From Mycolicibacterium rhodesiae NBB3 (lineage in GTDB: Bacteria > Actinomycetota > Actinomycetes > Mycobacteriales > Mycobacteriaceae), in the NCBI RefSeq assembly GCF_000230895.2, contig NC_016604.1:1426001-1490000 (forward strand): 64,000 nucleotides of DNA, written 5' to 3'. Below, in pieces: positions 9,026 to 18,331 of this stretch. A model generated the notes under the pieces. The model was not told the DNA's origin, did no database searches, and saw only the letters and a program-made list of their open reading frames with translations. The position numbers and the translations under genes were made by a program. Every line of letters begins with the position of its first letter. Positions within the stretch are counted from its first letter, which is position 1.

Positions 9026-10399
9026 GTGACCGAACCGAGACCAGACAACCTGCTCATCGTGCATTGGCACGACCTCGGCCGCTATCTCGGCGCATACGGG
9101 CACGACGACGTCTCGAGTCCCCGGCTCGACCAGCTCGCCGCCGAAGGCATACTGCTCACCCATGCGCATGCCACCGCGCCGCTGTGTTCTCCGTCGCGCG
9201 GCTCGCTGTTCACGGGGAGATACCCGCAGAGCAACGGACTCGTCGGCCTCGCGCACCACGGGTGGGAATACCGCGCAGGTGTCCGCACGCTCCCCCATCT
9301 GCTATCCGAATCTGGCTGGTACACAGCGTTATTCGGGATGCAACACGAGACGTCGCATCCTCCCCGCCTCGGCTTCGATGAGTTCGACGTATCGAACTCC
9401 TTCTGTGAATACGTCGTCGAACAGGCGGCCCGTTGGCTCACCCACCCGCCCAGGGAGCCATTCCTGCTCACCGCCGGATTCTTCGAGACGCACCGGCCGT
9501 ATCCGCGCGAACGCTACGAACCTGCGGACGCCTCGGGTGTGGCCGTTCCCGACTATCTGCCCGACACACCTGACGTCCGCCAGGACCTCGCCGAGTTCTA
9601 CGGGTCCATCACCGTCGCCGACGCCGCTGTCGGGCGACTGCTGGACACGCTCGAGGAAACCGGACTCGACCGGACCACCTGGGTGCTGTTCATGACCGAC
9701 CACGGGCCCGCATTACCCCGGGCTAAATCCACTCTTTACGACGCGGGCACAGGCATCGCGATGATCCTGCGGCCGCCACGCGACGAAAAGGTCTTCCCGC
9801 GGGTCTACGACGAACTGTTCAGCGGGGTCGACCTCGTGCCCACGCTGCTCGAGCTGCTCGGCGTCGACGTCCCCACCGATATCGACGGAATCTCTCACGC
9901 CGACAATCTGCGTCATACCCACACCGGACCCGCACGCACCGAGGTCTACACGATGAAGACCTACCACGATTCGTTCGACCCGATCCGCGCCGTCCGCAAC
10001 AAGGACTACAGCTACATCGAGAACTACGCTTCACGTCCGCTTCTCGATCTGCCGTGGGACATCGCCGAGAGCGCACCAGGCCTGACCGTCGCCCCGCTGG
10101 TCCAGGCCCCCCGTCCCGAACGCGAACTCTACGACCTCAACGAGGACCCATCGGAATCGCGTAACCTGCTCGGTCCGGAGGCTTCCGACAAGGCCGAGGC
10201 CATCGCAAACGACCTGGCGTTGCTGCTCAATGAGTGGCGCCAGAAAACGAACGATGTCATCCCATCGGACTTCGCCGGTACCCGAATTGCGGAACGCTAC
10301 ACCGAAACTTACTTGCGAATTCACGGGCCTTCGCTGACCAGCCGAGCGGCTATCGCATCCGAGCGCGGCATCGCGGATGAGCACATTTCCGGACAATAG
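9026..10399 (+). CDS. Type I sulfatase (alkaline-phosphatase superfamily)
   Basis: A 457-residue protein starting at GTG 9026. It carries the sulfatase active-site signature CSPSRGSLFTGR: Cys54, in C-x-P-S-R, is the residue normally converted to formylglycine. An Asp-rich metal site (HWHDLG near residue 14 and FMTDHG later) also fits the family. It would hydrolyse a sulfate ester; the substrate cannot be told. It corresponds by position to M. tuberculosis Rv0296c, next to the Stf0 gene. Here it is the first gene of a four-gene sulfur unit and lies 67 bases before stf0. There is no signal peptide, so it is probably cytoplasmic. Confidence 0.85.
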   Translation: MTEPRPDNLLIVHWHDLGRYLGAYGHDDVSSPRLDQLAAEGILLTHAHATAPLCSPSRGSLFTGRYPQSNGLVGLAHHGWEYRAGVRTLPHLLSESGWYTALFGMQHETSHPPRLGFDEFDVSNSFCEYVVEQAARWLTHPPREPFLLTAGFFETHRPYPRERYEPADASGVAVPDYLPDTPDVRQDLAEFYGSITVADAAVGRLLDTLEETGLDRTTWVLFMTDHGPALPRAKSTLYDAGTGIAMILRPPRDEKVFPRVYDELFSGVDLVPTLLELLGVDVPTDIDGISHADNLRHTHTGPARTEVYTMKTYHDSFDPIRAVRNKDYSYIENYASRPLLDLPWDIAESAPGLTVAPLVQAPRPERELYDLNEDPSESRNLLGPEASDKAEAIANDLALLLNEWRQKTNDVIPSDFAGTRIAERYTETYLRIHGPSLTSRAAIASERGIADEHISGQ

Positions 10400-10466
10400 T
10401 TTTCATCACGGTGATTGTTAAACCCCTGATGTGCCAGGCGATTTGAATGCGGTTAGGCTCACCCGC

Positions 10467-11270
10467 ATGTCAGCCCATTCGACCGCCTACCTGGTGCTCG
10501 CATCACAGCGCAGCGGCAGCACGCTGCTGGTCGAATCTCTGAGGGCAACTGGTGTGGCCGGTGAGCCGCAGGAGTTCTTTCAGTACCTTCCGACCACCAG
10601 CCAGTCCCCGCAGCCACGGCAGTGGTTCGAAGATGTCCAGGACGAGTCGATCATCCGCCTGCTCGACCCGCTGGACGAAGGAAAGCCGGACCTCGCGCCT
10701 GCGGAGATCTGGCGTGACTACATCCAGACCGTCGGCCGCACCCCCAACGGCGTCTGGGGCGGCAAGCTGATGTGGAATCAGACACCACTACTACTGCAGC
10801 GAGCGGAGGGACTGCCGAATCGATCCGGCAGCGGGCTGCTCGCTGCGATCCGAGATGTCGTCGGCAGCGATCCGGTTCTGGTTCACGTCTACCGACCGGA
10901 CGTTGTCTCCCAGGCTGTTTCGTTCTGGCGGGCGGTACAGACCCGCGTGTGGCGCGGTCGGCCCGATCCGACTCGCGACTCCCGCGCCGAATACCATGCC
11001 GGTGCCATCGCCCACGTGATCAACATGCTGCGCGCGCAGGAGGAGGGCTGGCGTAACTGGTTCGAGGAGGAGGACGTCAAGCCGATCCAGATCTCGTATC
11101 CGGTGTTGTGGCGCAACCTCACTCAGATCGTCGGCGACATCCTCGAGGCGATCGGACAAGACAGAAACCTGGCTCCCGCCCCGGTGCTCGAACGCCAGGC
11201 CGATCAACGTTCCGACGAATGGGTCGACCGGTACCGGGCGGATGCGGAACGGGAGGGATTGCCGACATGA
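10467..11270 (+). CDS. stf0: Stf0-type (trehalose 2-) sulfotransferase
   Basis: The ATG at 10467 gives 267 residues, the size I recall for mycobacterial Stf0. The 5'-phosphosulfate-binding loop SQRSGSTLL spans residues 13-21. Glu36, in GEPQEFF, matches the position of the catalytic glutamate described for M. smegmatis Stf0. A 3'-phosphate-binding segment, [15 protein letters not shown], follows in the middle. Stf0 transfers sulfate from PAPS to the 2-hydroxyl of trehalose, the first committed step of sulfolipid-1 synthesis in M. tuberculosis; whether this species makes a comparable lipid is not visible. The stop overlaps the start of cysD (ATGA), so enzyme and PAPS supply are translationally coupled. 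Confidence 0.88.
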   Translation: MSAHSTAYLVLASQRSGSTLLVESLRATGVAGEPQEFFQYLPTTSQSPQPRQWFEDVQDESIIRLLDPLDEGKPDLAPAEIWRDYIQTVGRTPNGVWGGKLMWNQTPLLLQRAEGLPNRSGSGLLAAIRDVVGSDPVLVHVYRPDVVSQAVSFWRAVQTRVWRGRPDPTRDSRAEYHAGAIAHVINMLRAQEEGWRNWFEEEDVKPIQISYPVLWRNLTQIVGDILEAIGQDRNLAPAPVLERQADQRSDEWVDRYRADAEREGLPT

Positions 11271-12178
11271 CCACCGACACCGTTCATGTCGACGAGCTGC
11301 GCATACTCGAGGCCGAAGCAGTACACATCATCCGCGAGGTCGTCGCCGAACTGGAACGGCCCGTGCTGCTCTTCTCGGCGGGCAAGGACTCCATCGTGCT
11401 GCTGCGCCTGGCGGAGAAGGCCTTTCGGCCGAGCCCACTGCCCTTCCCCGTCATGCACGTCGACACCGGCCACAACTTCGACGAGGTCATCGAGTTCCGG
11501 GACCGCCGCGTCACCGGCGAAGGTCACAAGCTGATCGTCGCCTCGGTGCAGGAGTCGATCGACAGCGGTCGGGTTCCCGACCCGGGACCCGGCGCCTCAC
11601 GCAATCGCCAGCAGACGAGGACGCTGCTCGACGCCCTCGACACGGGCGGATTCGACGCCGCGTTCGGCGGCGCGCGACGAGACGAGGAACGTGCCCGCGC
11701 GAAGGAGCGGATCCTGAGCTTCCGCGACGAGTTCGGACAATGGGATCCGCGCGCGCAACGGCCCGAGCCCTGGTCGCTCTACAACGGCCGGATCAGGAAG
11801 GGTGAACAGGTTCGGGTGTTCCCGCTGAGCAACTGGACCGAACTCGATGTCTGGCGCTACATCGAGCTGGAATCCCTTGAGCTGCCGTCCATCTACTTCG
11901 CACATCAACGTGAGGTCTTCGAGCGCGACGGCATTCTGCTCGCGGTGTCGGAGTACGCCGAACCCGCCGACGACGAAACATCATCGACCGAGTGGGTGCG
12001 CTACCGCACCGTCGGCGATCTGACCATCACCGGCGCGGTGCGCTCGCAGGCGACCGACATCGAGCGGGTCATCGCAGAGATCTCGGCGGCCACCGTGTCC
12101 GAGCGCGGCGAGACACGCGCCGACGACCGCACCTCCGCCGCCGCGATGGAGGACCGTAAGCGCGAAGGGTATTTCTGA
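11267..12178 (+). CDS. cysD: Sulfate adenylyltransferase subunit 2
   Basis: The ATG at 11267 overlaps the stf0 stop by four bases and gives 303 residues. The PP-loop motif [14 protein letters not shown] near residues 34-47 marks the ATP pyrophosphatase fold. [16 protein letters not shown] and the C-terminal RKREGYF are typical of CysD. CysD with the GTPase CysN makes adenosine 5'-phosphosulfate from ATP and sulfate. The stop shares a base with the cysNC start (TGATG). In M. tuberculosis cysD lies elsewhere (Rv1285, as I recall), so the position beside stf0 is notable. Confidence 0.95.
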   Translation: MTTDTVHVDELRILEAEAVHIIREVVAELERPVLLFSAGKDSIVLLRLAEKAFRPSPLPFPVMHVDTGHNFDEVIEFRDRRVTGEGHKLIVASVQESIDSGRVPDPGPGASRNRQQTRTLLDALDTGGFDAAFGGARRDEERARAKERILSFRDEFGQWDPRAQRPEPWSLYNGRIRKGEQVRVFPLSNWTELDVWRYIELESLELPSIYFAHQREVFERDGILLAVSEYAEPADDETSSTEWVRYRTVGDLTITGAVRSQATDIERVIAEISAATVSERGETRADDRTSAAAMEDRKREGYF

Positions 12179-14040
12179 TGACGCGCCAACTGCTGAGGAT
12201 CACCACGGCCGGTTCCGTCGACGACGGAAAGAGCACGTTGATCGGGCGCCTCCTGCACGACACCGACAGCCTTCCACTGGACCATCTCGAAGCGGTGACC
12301 GACGACGAGGGCGTGGCCGATCTGGCCGCGCTGTCCGACGGGCTTCGCGCCGAGCGGGAGCAGGGCATCACGATCGACGTGGCGTACCGATTCTTCTCCA
12401 CCGACGCCCGCAGCTACATACTCGCCGACACTCCCGGTCACGAGCGGTACACCCGCAACATGTTCACCGGCGCCTCCAACGCGCACGCCGCGATCCTGTT
12501 GGTCGATGCCCGTGCCGGAGTGCTGCGACAGACCAACCGCCACGCGCGGATCGCAAAGCTTCTGGGCATCAAACATTTCGTCGCCGCGATCAACAAGATA
12601 GACCTGGTGGACTTCGATCAAAGCCGGTTCGACGAGGTGGTGAACGAGATTCGGCAGACCTCGGAGCGCCTTGGCGGAATCGAGATCACCGTCATTCCCA
12701 TCGCGGCCAAGCACGGAGACAACGTCGTGCACCGCTCGGATCGCACACCGTGGTACGACGGCCCAACTCTGCTGGATTACCTGGAGGGCATCGAGCTCTC
12801 TGCGCCGCATCCGGAGGCGGAGAGTCTGCGGTTGCCGGTGCAGTGGGTGTCACGGCCGACTCCTGAACAACGCAGGCGCTACACCGGTCGACTGTCGGCA
12901 GGGACGCTGAAGGACGGCGACCCCGTCCTCAGCCTTCCATCCGGTACACGCTCGACGGTGACCCTGGTCGACACTCTCGACGACGATCGCTCGATCGCCG
13001 TTGCGCCACTATCGGTTTCGATAGAGCTGGCCGACGACATCGACGTCGGCCGCGGAGACGTGTTCGTCAGTGGCGCTGACGACGCCGCGCTGCCCGTGCT
13101 CGCACGGGAACTCGATGCCACGGTGTGCTGGTTCCTCGACAGCCCACTGCGCGCGGGCGATCGCCTCGCGTTGAAGCAGGGCACCCGCACAGTGCGCGCG
13201 ACGGTCCAAGCGCTGCATTCGCGACTGGATCCCGAGACGCTCGACGAGCTGGACAGCCCGGTTGAGCTGGCGCTCAACGATATCGGCGAGGTGACGCTGC
13301 GTACGAGTTCCGTCGTCGTCGCCGACTCCTACACCGACAACCGCGACAGCGGCGCGTTCATCTTGATCGACGAGACCACCAATGACACCGTCGGCGCAGG
13401 CACGATCATCGAGCCCCGCGAGGTCACTCCGGGTGTGCAGACGCGCAACGACATCCGTTGGCATCCCTCGTCGTTGGATCGCGGCCACCGCTGGAAGGCC
13501 ACCGGCCAGCGCGGCGCCACCATCTGGTTCACCGGTCTTCCCGCATCGGGCAAGTCCACGATTGCCGTCGCCGTGGAGCGCGCGCTCGTCGAATCCGGCG
13601 ACGTGGCCTACCTGCTCGACGGCGACAACATCCGGCACGGCCTTTCGGACGACCTCGGATTCTCGCCAGGCGATCGCGCCGAGAACATCCGCCGCGTGGG
13701 TCACCTGACCAGACTCTTCGCCGATGCGGGCGCGGTGGCGCTGGCATCGCTGGTGTCGCCGCTGAAGTCGGATCGCGATATCGCCCGCGCGCTCAACGAT
13801 GCCGCGAAGCTTCCGTTCATCGAAGTCTACGTGTCGACCCCTGTCGAGGAGTGCGCGAAGCGGGATCCCAAGGGCCTCTATGCCAAGGCACGCTCCGGCG
13901 AACTGAAGGGGCTCACCGGTGTAGACGCCCCATACGAGGCGCCGGCGAGTCCCGACCTCGTACTCGACACCACCGACGCCGACATCGACACCCTCGTCAA
14001 GCAGGTCATCGAGCTACTCGACCGTAAGCGCGGGATCTAA
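12178..14040 (+). CDS. cysNC: CysN-CysC fusion: sulfate adenylyltransferase GTPase subunit with APS kinase
   Basis: The 620-residue protein begins one base inside the cysD stop. The N-terminal GTPase part has GSVDDGKST (12-20), ADTPGH (83-88) and NKID (139-142), followed by EF-Tu-like beta-barrel domains. From about residue 440 an APS kinase domain begins, with the P-loop GLPASGKST near 452 and the conserved DGDNIRHGL. Together with CysD it converts sulfate to PAPS through APS. This PAPS feeds sulfate assimilation or, given the gene order, Stf0. The 3' end overlaps the convergent tam gene by four bases. Confidence 0.95.
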   Translation: MTRQLLRITTAGSVDDGKSTLIGRLLHDTDSLPLDHLEAVTDDEGVADLAALSDGLRAEREQGITIDVAYRFFSTDARSYILADTPGHERYTRNMFTGASNAHAAILLVDARAGVLRQTNRHARIAKLLGIKHFVAAINKIDLVDFDQSRFDEVVNEIRQTSERLGGIEITVIPIAAKHGDNVVHRSDRTPWYDGPTLLDYLEGIELSAPHPEAESLRLPVQWVSRPTPEQRRRYTGRLSAGTLKDGDPVLSLPSGTRSTVTLVDTLDDDRSIAVAPLSVSIELADDIDVGRGDVFVSGADDAALPVLARELDATVCWFLDSPLRAGDRLALKQGTRTVRATVQALHSRLDPETLDELDSPVELALNDIGEVTLRTSSVVVADSYTDNRDSGAFILIDETTNDTVGAGTIIEPREVTPGVQTRNDIRWHPSSLDRGHRWKATGQRGATIWFTGLPASGKSTIAVAVERALVESGDVAYLLDGDNIRHGLSDDLGFSPGDRAENIRRVGHLTRLFADAGAVALASLVSPLKSDRDIARALNDAAKLPFIEVYVSTPVEECAKRDPKGLYAKARSGELKGLTGVDAPYEAPASPDLVLDTTDADIDTLVKQVIELLDRKRGI

Positions 14041-14798
14041 TTCACCTGGGCGACAACGAATATCCGGCGGAACGGGAAGAACGTGATGCCATTCGGACGC
14101 TTCGGGTATGCCTCGTCGAGCATCGGGATCAACTCTGCGCGGAATTCCTGCCACTGAGCCTCGTCGAGCCTGCTCTTCACGGGTGTCAGCGCCGTTCCGG
14201 TGATCCACTGCAGCACGGGGTCATCGCCGGTGAGCTCGTGAATGTAGGTCGTCTCCCAGGCGTCGACACGGCACCCAGCATCAGTCAGAAGCGCGGCATA
14301 TCCCGACGGCCCATCGACCTGCCCCTCACGGAACGGGAAGTCGCACAACGGCTCTGACCATCGATCGTGACGCGCCAGCCTGCGGACGGCCTCGTGCGAC
14401 GGCGCATCGAAGTTTCCCGGCACCTGCATCGCGATCCACGCTCCCGAAGGGAGCTGACCTGCCCACCGGACCAGCAGGTCGGCGTGTCCGGGGACCCATT
14501 GCAGCACGGCGTTCGTCAGCACGACGTCGGTGTCGGGCTGTGGTGTCCACGTCTGCACATCGCCGACATGGGCATCAACGCCCCGCTCACGGGCCGCCTT
14601 TACCATTTCCAGTGAACTGTCGAACGCCTCGATGGTGGCATCCCGCCAGCGTTGCGACAGAGTGGCAGTGAGGTTCCCCGGACCGCAGCCCAGGTCGACC
14701 ACGCGCCGCGGCGATTCGGCACCGACCCGCGACATCAGGTCATAGAAAGGCCTGGCCCGATGATCGGCATAGGTCAGATAAACGTCCGGATTCCACAT
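14037..14798 (-). CDS. tam: Trans-aconitate 2-methyltransferase
   Basis: A 253-residue class I SAM-dependent methyltransferase with motif [13 protein letters not shown] and the start [20 protein letters not shown], which is strongly characteristic of Tam. It methylates trans-aconitate, a spontaneous inhibitory isomer of the citric-acid-cycle intermediate cis-aconitate. It matches Rv0294 in position, between the Rv0293c-like hydrolase and the sulfur genes. It diverges from the hydrolase gene with only 26 bases between the starts, which suggests a compact or leaderless promoter pair. Confidence 0.92.
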   Translation of the reverse strand: MWNPDVYLTYADHRARPFYDLMSRVGAESPRRVVDLGCGPGNLTATLSQRWRDATIEAFDSSLEMVKAARERGVDAHVGDVQTWTPQPDTDVVLTNAVLQWVPGHADLLVRWAGQLPSGAWIAMQVPGNFDAPSHEAVRRLARHDRWSEPLCDFPFREGQVDGPSGYAALLTDAGCRVDAWETTYIHELTGDDPVLQWITGTALTPVKSRLDEAQWQEFRAELIPMLDEAYPKRPNGITFFPFRRIFVVAQVN

Positions 14799-14824
14799 GG
14801 GGACAGTCTTCCACTCGGGTTACC

Positions 14825-16030
14825 ATGCGAAATGTGACCAGTTCGGACGCCACCCCGATTGATCCGCCCATCCCCGTTCCCGACGTTCCCGGGGCCGACG
14901 CGACAGTCCGCGGGCTCCCCCGACGCATCGACCTGACCCTGCGTCAACGACTCATCGTGGATACCTCCGCCGTGGCCGACATCGCCCTGCGCACCGCGAT
15001 CGCCTCACTGATCGCGACGACGATGCTCCCCACGCTGCTGAGCGGCTTGCGCGGCGACCGCTCGCGCGCCGAACAAGATCAGCTGCGGTTCTACGGCGAG
15101 TTGGCGGCCGAGAAGGACCCCGCGCTGTCGTTTCCCGCGCCGACAGCCGTGCCGCGGGTCTCGTCTCGGCCGGCCAGTCCGATCGCCGAGTGGGTGGCCA
15201 GGGGCAACGTGCACAACATTCGCTTCGACAGCAGCTTCGAGGCCGTCAACCCGGCGCTGCGCGATCAGTGTCGCGGCTTCACACGCAACAACGTGGTGCA
15301 CGCACAGCATTGGCGTCACGACGACGGACCGCATCCGACGCTGTGCGTGATCCACGGATTCATGGGATCGCCGTATCTGTTCAACGGGTTGTTCTTCTCG
15401 CTGCCGTGGTTCTACCGATCCGGGTACGACGTGTTGCTCTACACCATGCCGTTCCACGGCAGCCGCGCCGAAAAGGGTTCGCCGTTCAGCGGTTACGGCT
15501 TCTTCGCCAATGGCTTCTCCGGTTTCGCCGAGGCGATGGCGCAGGCTGTGCACGATTTCCGGTCGATCGTCGACTACCTGGAGTTCACCGGCGTCGACCG
15601 CATCGGCCTGACCGGAATGTCGCTCGGCGGCTACACGTCCGCGCTCATTGCCAGCGTTGACGACCGTATCCAGACCGTCATCCCGAACGTGCCCGTGGTC
15701 GCACCCGACCAGACCGTCGACGAGTGGTTCCCCGCCAACAAAGTTGTGCAGCTGCGGAGTCTGTTGTCGGACACCGGCTCCGAGCTAACCAAGGCCGCGA
15801 CGCAGTACTCGTCGCCGCTGAACTACGAGCCACTGGTTCCCAAGGACCGACGACTCATCATCACCGGCCTCGGTGACCGGCTGGCTCCACCGGAGCAGGC
15901 CGAGATGCTTTGGGAACACTGGGATCGCTGCGCATTCCACTGGTTCCCTGGCAATCACATCCTGCACGTCAGCCAGCCTGACTATCTACGCAGGATGACC
16001 CGCTTCATGCGCGGTTTCATGTTCGACTAG
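14825..16030 (+). CDS. Alpha/beta hydrolase (Rv0293c-like)
   Basis: A 401-residue protein with an N-terminal helical extension of about 150 residues and a C-terminal alpha/beta hydrolase domain. The nucleophile elbow GMSLGG contains Ser266, with Asp351 in GLGDRLAPP and His378 in GNHILH as likely triad partners. The oxyanion segment VIHGFMGSP precedes them. A lipase/esterase or thioesterase-type reaction is likely, but no substrate can be assigned. The gene flanks ESX-3 as Rv0293c does in M. tuberculosis. Its last 45 bases overlap the 3' end of eccE3 on the other strand. Confidence 0.82.
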   Translation: MRNVTSSDATPIDPPIPVPDVPGADATVRGLPRRIDLTLRQRLIVDTSAVADIALRTAIASLIATTMLPTLLSGLRGDRSRAEQDQLRFYGELAAEKDPALSFPAPTAVPRVSSRPASPIAEWVARGNVHNIRFDSSFEAVNPALRDQCRGFTRNNVVHAQHWRHDDGPHPTLCVIHGFMGSPYLFNGLFFSLPWFYRSGYDVLLYTMPFHGSRAEKGSPFSGYGFFANGFSGFAEAMAQAVHDFRSIVDYLEFTGVDRIGLTGMSLGGYTSALIASVDDRIQTVIPNVPVVAPDQTVDEWFPANKVVQLRSLLSDTGSELTKAATQYSSPLNYEPLVPKDRRLIITGLGDRLAPPEQAEMLWEHWDRCAFHWFPGNHILHVSQPDYLRRMTRFMRGFMFD

Positions 16031-16933
16031 CGATCGTCCGCCCACCGGCCACCCGGCGGGCTCCAACAGTCCCGATGGCAGCGGGGCGGGCGGGATGTTC
16101 AGGCGTTCCGTCGACGCCGGACCCAGTGCGCGCAGCAGTGGCCGCTGGATGCCCGGCTGAGGCACGAGACCGCCCACCGGAACCGCGCTAGAAGCCTCCG
16201 CTGACCGAACCGCGCATAGCGCGCTCACCGTGGGATGCGTTGATGTTCCGCTGAATTCGACCGCGGTCCACGTCTGCACCGCCGGCTGGGACCAGATATC
16301 GGCCAGCCGCTCAGCCAAGGCGTCGTCGACCGGAATGGCGTATGCCGAGACGAATTCGTCGCCCGCGAGAACCGAGCGCCACTTCTCACGGCAGCTGCCG
16401 GTGAGCGGTGACGGCGCCGCATCGACGAGGACGGCCGAAAGACCTTCCTCACGAAGGTGATCGACCAGTCGCCGGCCCACGGTCTCGGCAGTGTCGCGCA
16501 GCGGCAGTTCAGCAGAACGGGCCCTGAGCGCGATCAGGTTGTCGGTGGCGGTCAACGTCATGCTGATCCACGTTGAGCGGGCTGCGCCGTCGTCTAAGTT
16601 GGTGACCCTAACCTTCGCGCAACGAACACCGAAACGGTCGACGTAGCCGGCCACCAAGGGCAGCGAAAGGCCGACTGCCGCTGGGTCGTCTACCCGCAGC
16701 ACCACGGTGACGCCGTTGGATGCCTGCGTTTCCAGTCTGGAGTGATTACGTCGCCACACGGCCAGTCGTCGCCCGATCATGGTGGTCATGAACAGCCCAC
16801 GCCACCAGGCGAATACCACCAGCGTGACGCCGACGGCGATGCCGAGAAGCCACCAGTCGAGGTCGGACTCCCACGGGTACGCCATCGCGGCGGGAATGAT
16901 GAACAGCAGCGCGAGCGCGATTCGGATCGTCAC
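15986..16933 (-). CDS. eccE3: ESX-3 secretion membrane component EccE3
   Basis: The GTG at 16933 overlaps the mycP3 stop (GTGA) and gives 315 residues. Two N-terminal hydrophobic segments (about residues 3-20 and 26-44) are followed by a soluble domain, as in EccE proteins, which sit at the periphery of the type VII membrane complex. It is the last gene of the operon. The C-terminal 15 codons overlap the convergent hydrolase gene. Identification rests mainly on position and topology, because EccE sequences are poorly conserved. Confidence 0.85.
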   Translation of the reverse strand: MTIRIALALLFIIPAAMAYPWESDLDWWLLGIAVGVTLVVFAWWRGLFMTTMIGRRLAVWRRNHSRLETQASNGVTVVLRVDDPAAVGLSLPLVAGYVDRFGVRCAKVRVTNLDDGAARSTWISMTLTATDNLIALRARSAELPLRDTAETVGRRLVDHLREEGLSAVLVDAAPSPLTGSCREKWRSVLAGDEFVSAYAIPVDDALAERLADIWSQPAVQTWTAVEFSGTSTHPTVSALCAVRSAEASSAVPVGGLVPQPGIQRPLLRALGPASTERLNIPPAPLPSGLLEPAGWPVGGRSLVEHETAHEAGHPA

Positions 16934-18324
16934 GGTGTCTCCGTCTTTCGTCTGTGCGCGGCGATCGCTGCGGTGATCGCGGCGATCACCGCAAGTACGC
17001 CAGTACCTACAAAGGCGACTGTGCGGCCGGTGTTGTCGGGTGCAGCAGGCGGTGGGGGGGCCGCGATCGGCTTGGGTTCGGGCGCACCGGCGCCGTCGCC
17101 TGCATCGCGGACATCCCACGTCAGCGATGCGACGGGATCGACCAGCCCAGTACCCGTCAGGTTCGACGGAGCGCGCGCCGCCCCCTGGGCTCCGACCGTC
17201 AGTCGACCGATGACCTGCGCGGCGCTCAGTTCGGGGAATCTGCTGCGCACCAGCGCCGCAACGCCCGAGACATACGCCGCGGAGAAGCTGGCGCTGTTGA
17301 GCGGATAGAACTCCCCCTGATCGCTGGGCAGTGCGTTCGCGAGCCCGCCGCCGTCGGCGTTGCCGACCGACGTGATGTTCTCGCCCGGCGCCGCGATACC
17401 CACCCACGGCCCCGCCATGGTGAAGTCCGAAGGACCTCCGGCCGCGTCGACAGAGCCGACTGACAGGACGTACTGCTGCCACCACGATGGAATCGAAATC
17501 TGCGTCACACCAGCCCAATTCCGCGGGTCATCGGGACGTCCGGGGTCCGATAGTGGGTTCGACTCGCATGCGGAGCCAGGATTCAGACCGGCCTTGTTGT
17601 TCCCCGCTGCTGCGACGATGACCACGTCCTTGTCCACCGCGGCGTACCGCAGCGCCGCGCCGAGCTCAGCCTGATCGACGGTCTTGTTGGCGGGCAGGCA
17701 CGTCACCGCGGAGATGTTGATGACGCGCGCACCGAGGTCGGCTGCCCGCACTATCGCCCTGGACAGTGCTGCGACGTCGAGTGCAACGCGTGCGGTCACC
17801 GGGTCGTCGCCCGTTTCGCGCGGCGCGTATCGCGCGGACGTCGAACGAATCGACAGTATCCGCGCGCCCGGTGCGACACCGGAGAAGCTGTCCCCGCCGG
17901 GTTGTCCCGCGATCAAACCCGCGACGAGGGTTCCGTGTCCGTCGCAGTCCGTGAGGCCATCAGTCGCTTCGACGAAGTCGCCGCCCGGGTCGACGTTCGG
18001 AAGTCGCGGCCCCGGCCGCACCCCCGTGTCGATGACAGCGACGCGTTGCCCGTCGCCGCGACTGTACTTCCATGCGCCCGTGAGGTTCAGCATCGACTGA
18101 TTTGGGCTCAGCGCGCCAGGTGCGCTCCCCGGCAACACTCCGGTCGCGACGCATGGACTACGTTGCGCCATCGGCTGCACGGGCCCGGCCGCGCCGGACG
18201 GGGGCACCGCCCTGGCGTCGACCTCGGGTGGCGTAATCGCGCCTGCCGCAGGGGAACTCATTACTGCAACCGCCATTGGCACCGTCACCAGCGCCAGCGC
18301 GGTCCGCCGTCTTGTGCGCCTCAC
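16930..18324 (-). CDS. mycP3: ESX-3 mycosin, membrane-anchored subtilisin-like protease MycP3
   Basis: The 464-residue protein has a signal peptide, a subtilase domain and a C-terminal membrane span (about 430-455). The catalytic residues are visible: Asp99 in AVIDTGV, His130 in DGHGTLVAG and Ser346 in NSASFSAAYVSG, with Asn242 in AAAGNN as oxyanion residue. The serine motif reads SASFSAA rather than the usual GTSFAAP, but the serine is kept. Mycosins are essential for ESX function, and their presence stabilises the membrane complex. A Pro-rich stretch links the protease to the anchor. It is seven bases downstream of eccD3. Confidence 0.95.
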   Translation of the reverse strand: MRRTRRRTALALVTVPMAVAVMSSPAAGAITPPEVDARAVPPSGAAGPVQPMAQRSPCVATGVLPGSAPGALSPNQSMLNLTGAWKYSRGDGQRVAVIDTGVRPGPRLPNVDPGGDFVEATDGLTDCDGHGTLVAGLIAGQPGGDSFSGVAPGARILSIRSTSARYAPRETGDDPVTARVALDVAALSRAIVRAADLGARVINISAVTCLPANKTVDQAELGAALRYAAVDKDVVIVAAAGNNKAGLNPGSACESNPLSDPGRPDDPRNWAGVTQISIPSWWQQYVLSVGSVDAAGGPSDFTMAGPWVGIAAPGENITSVGNADGGGLANALPSDQGEFYPLNSASFSAAYVSGVAALVRSRFPELSAAQVIGRLTVGAQGAARAPSNLTGTGLVDPVASLTWDVRDAGDGAGAPEPKPIAAPPPPAAPDNTGRTVAFVGTGVLAVIAAITAAIAAHRRKTETP

Positions 18325-18331
18325 GAGCGCC

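Noticed and set aside
10405..10415. Short palindrome ATCACGGTGAT after the sulfatase gene
   Set aside because: Four-base arms are too short to call a terminator or operator with no other support.
12178..14040. Two separate genes cysN and cysC
   Set aside because: The frame is continuous through the GTPase and APS-kinase domains with no stop or internal start needed; it is a normal CysNC fusion.
16930..18324. MycP3 with a lost catalytic serine
   Set aside because: The motif is SASFSAA instead of GTSFAAP, but Ser346 occupies the catalytic position, and Asp99, His130 and Asn242 are present.
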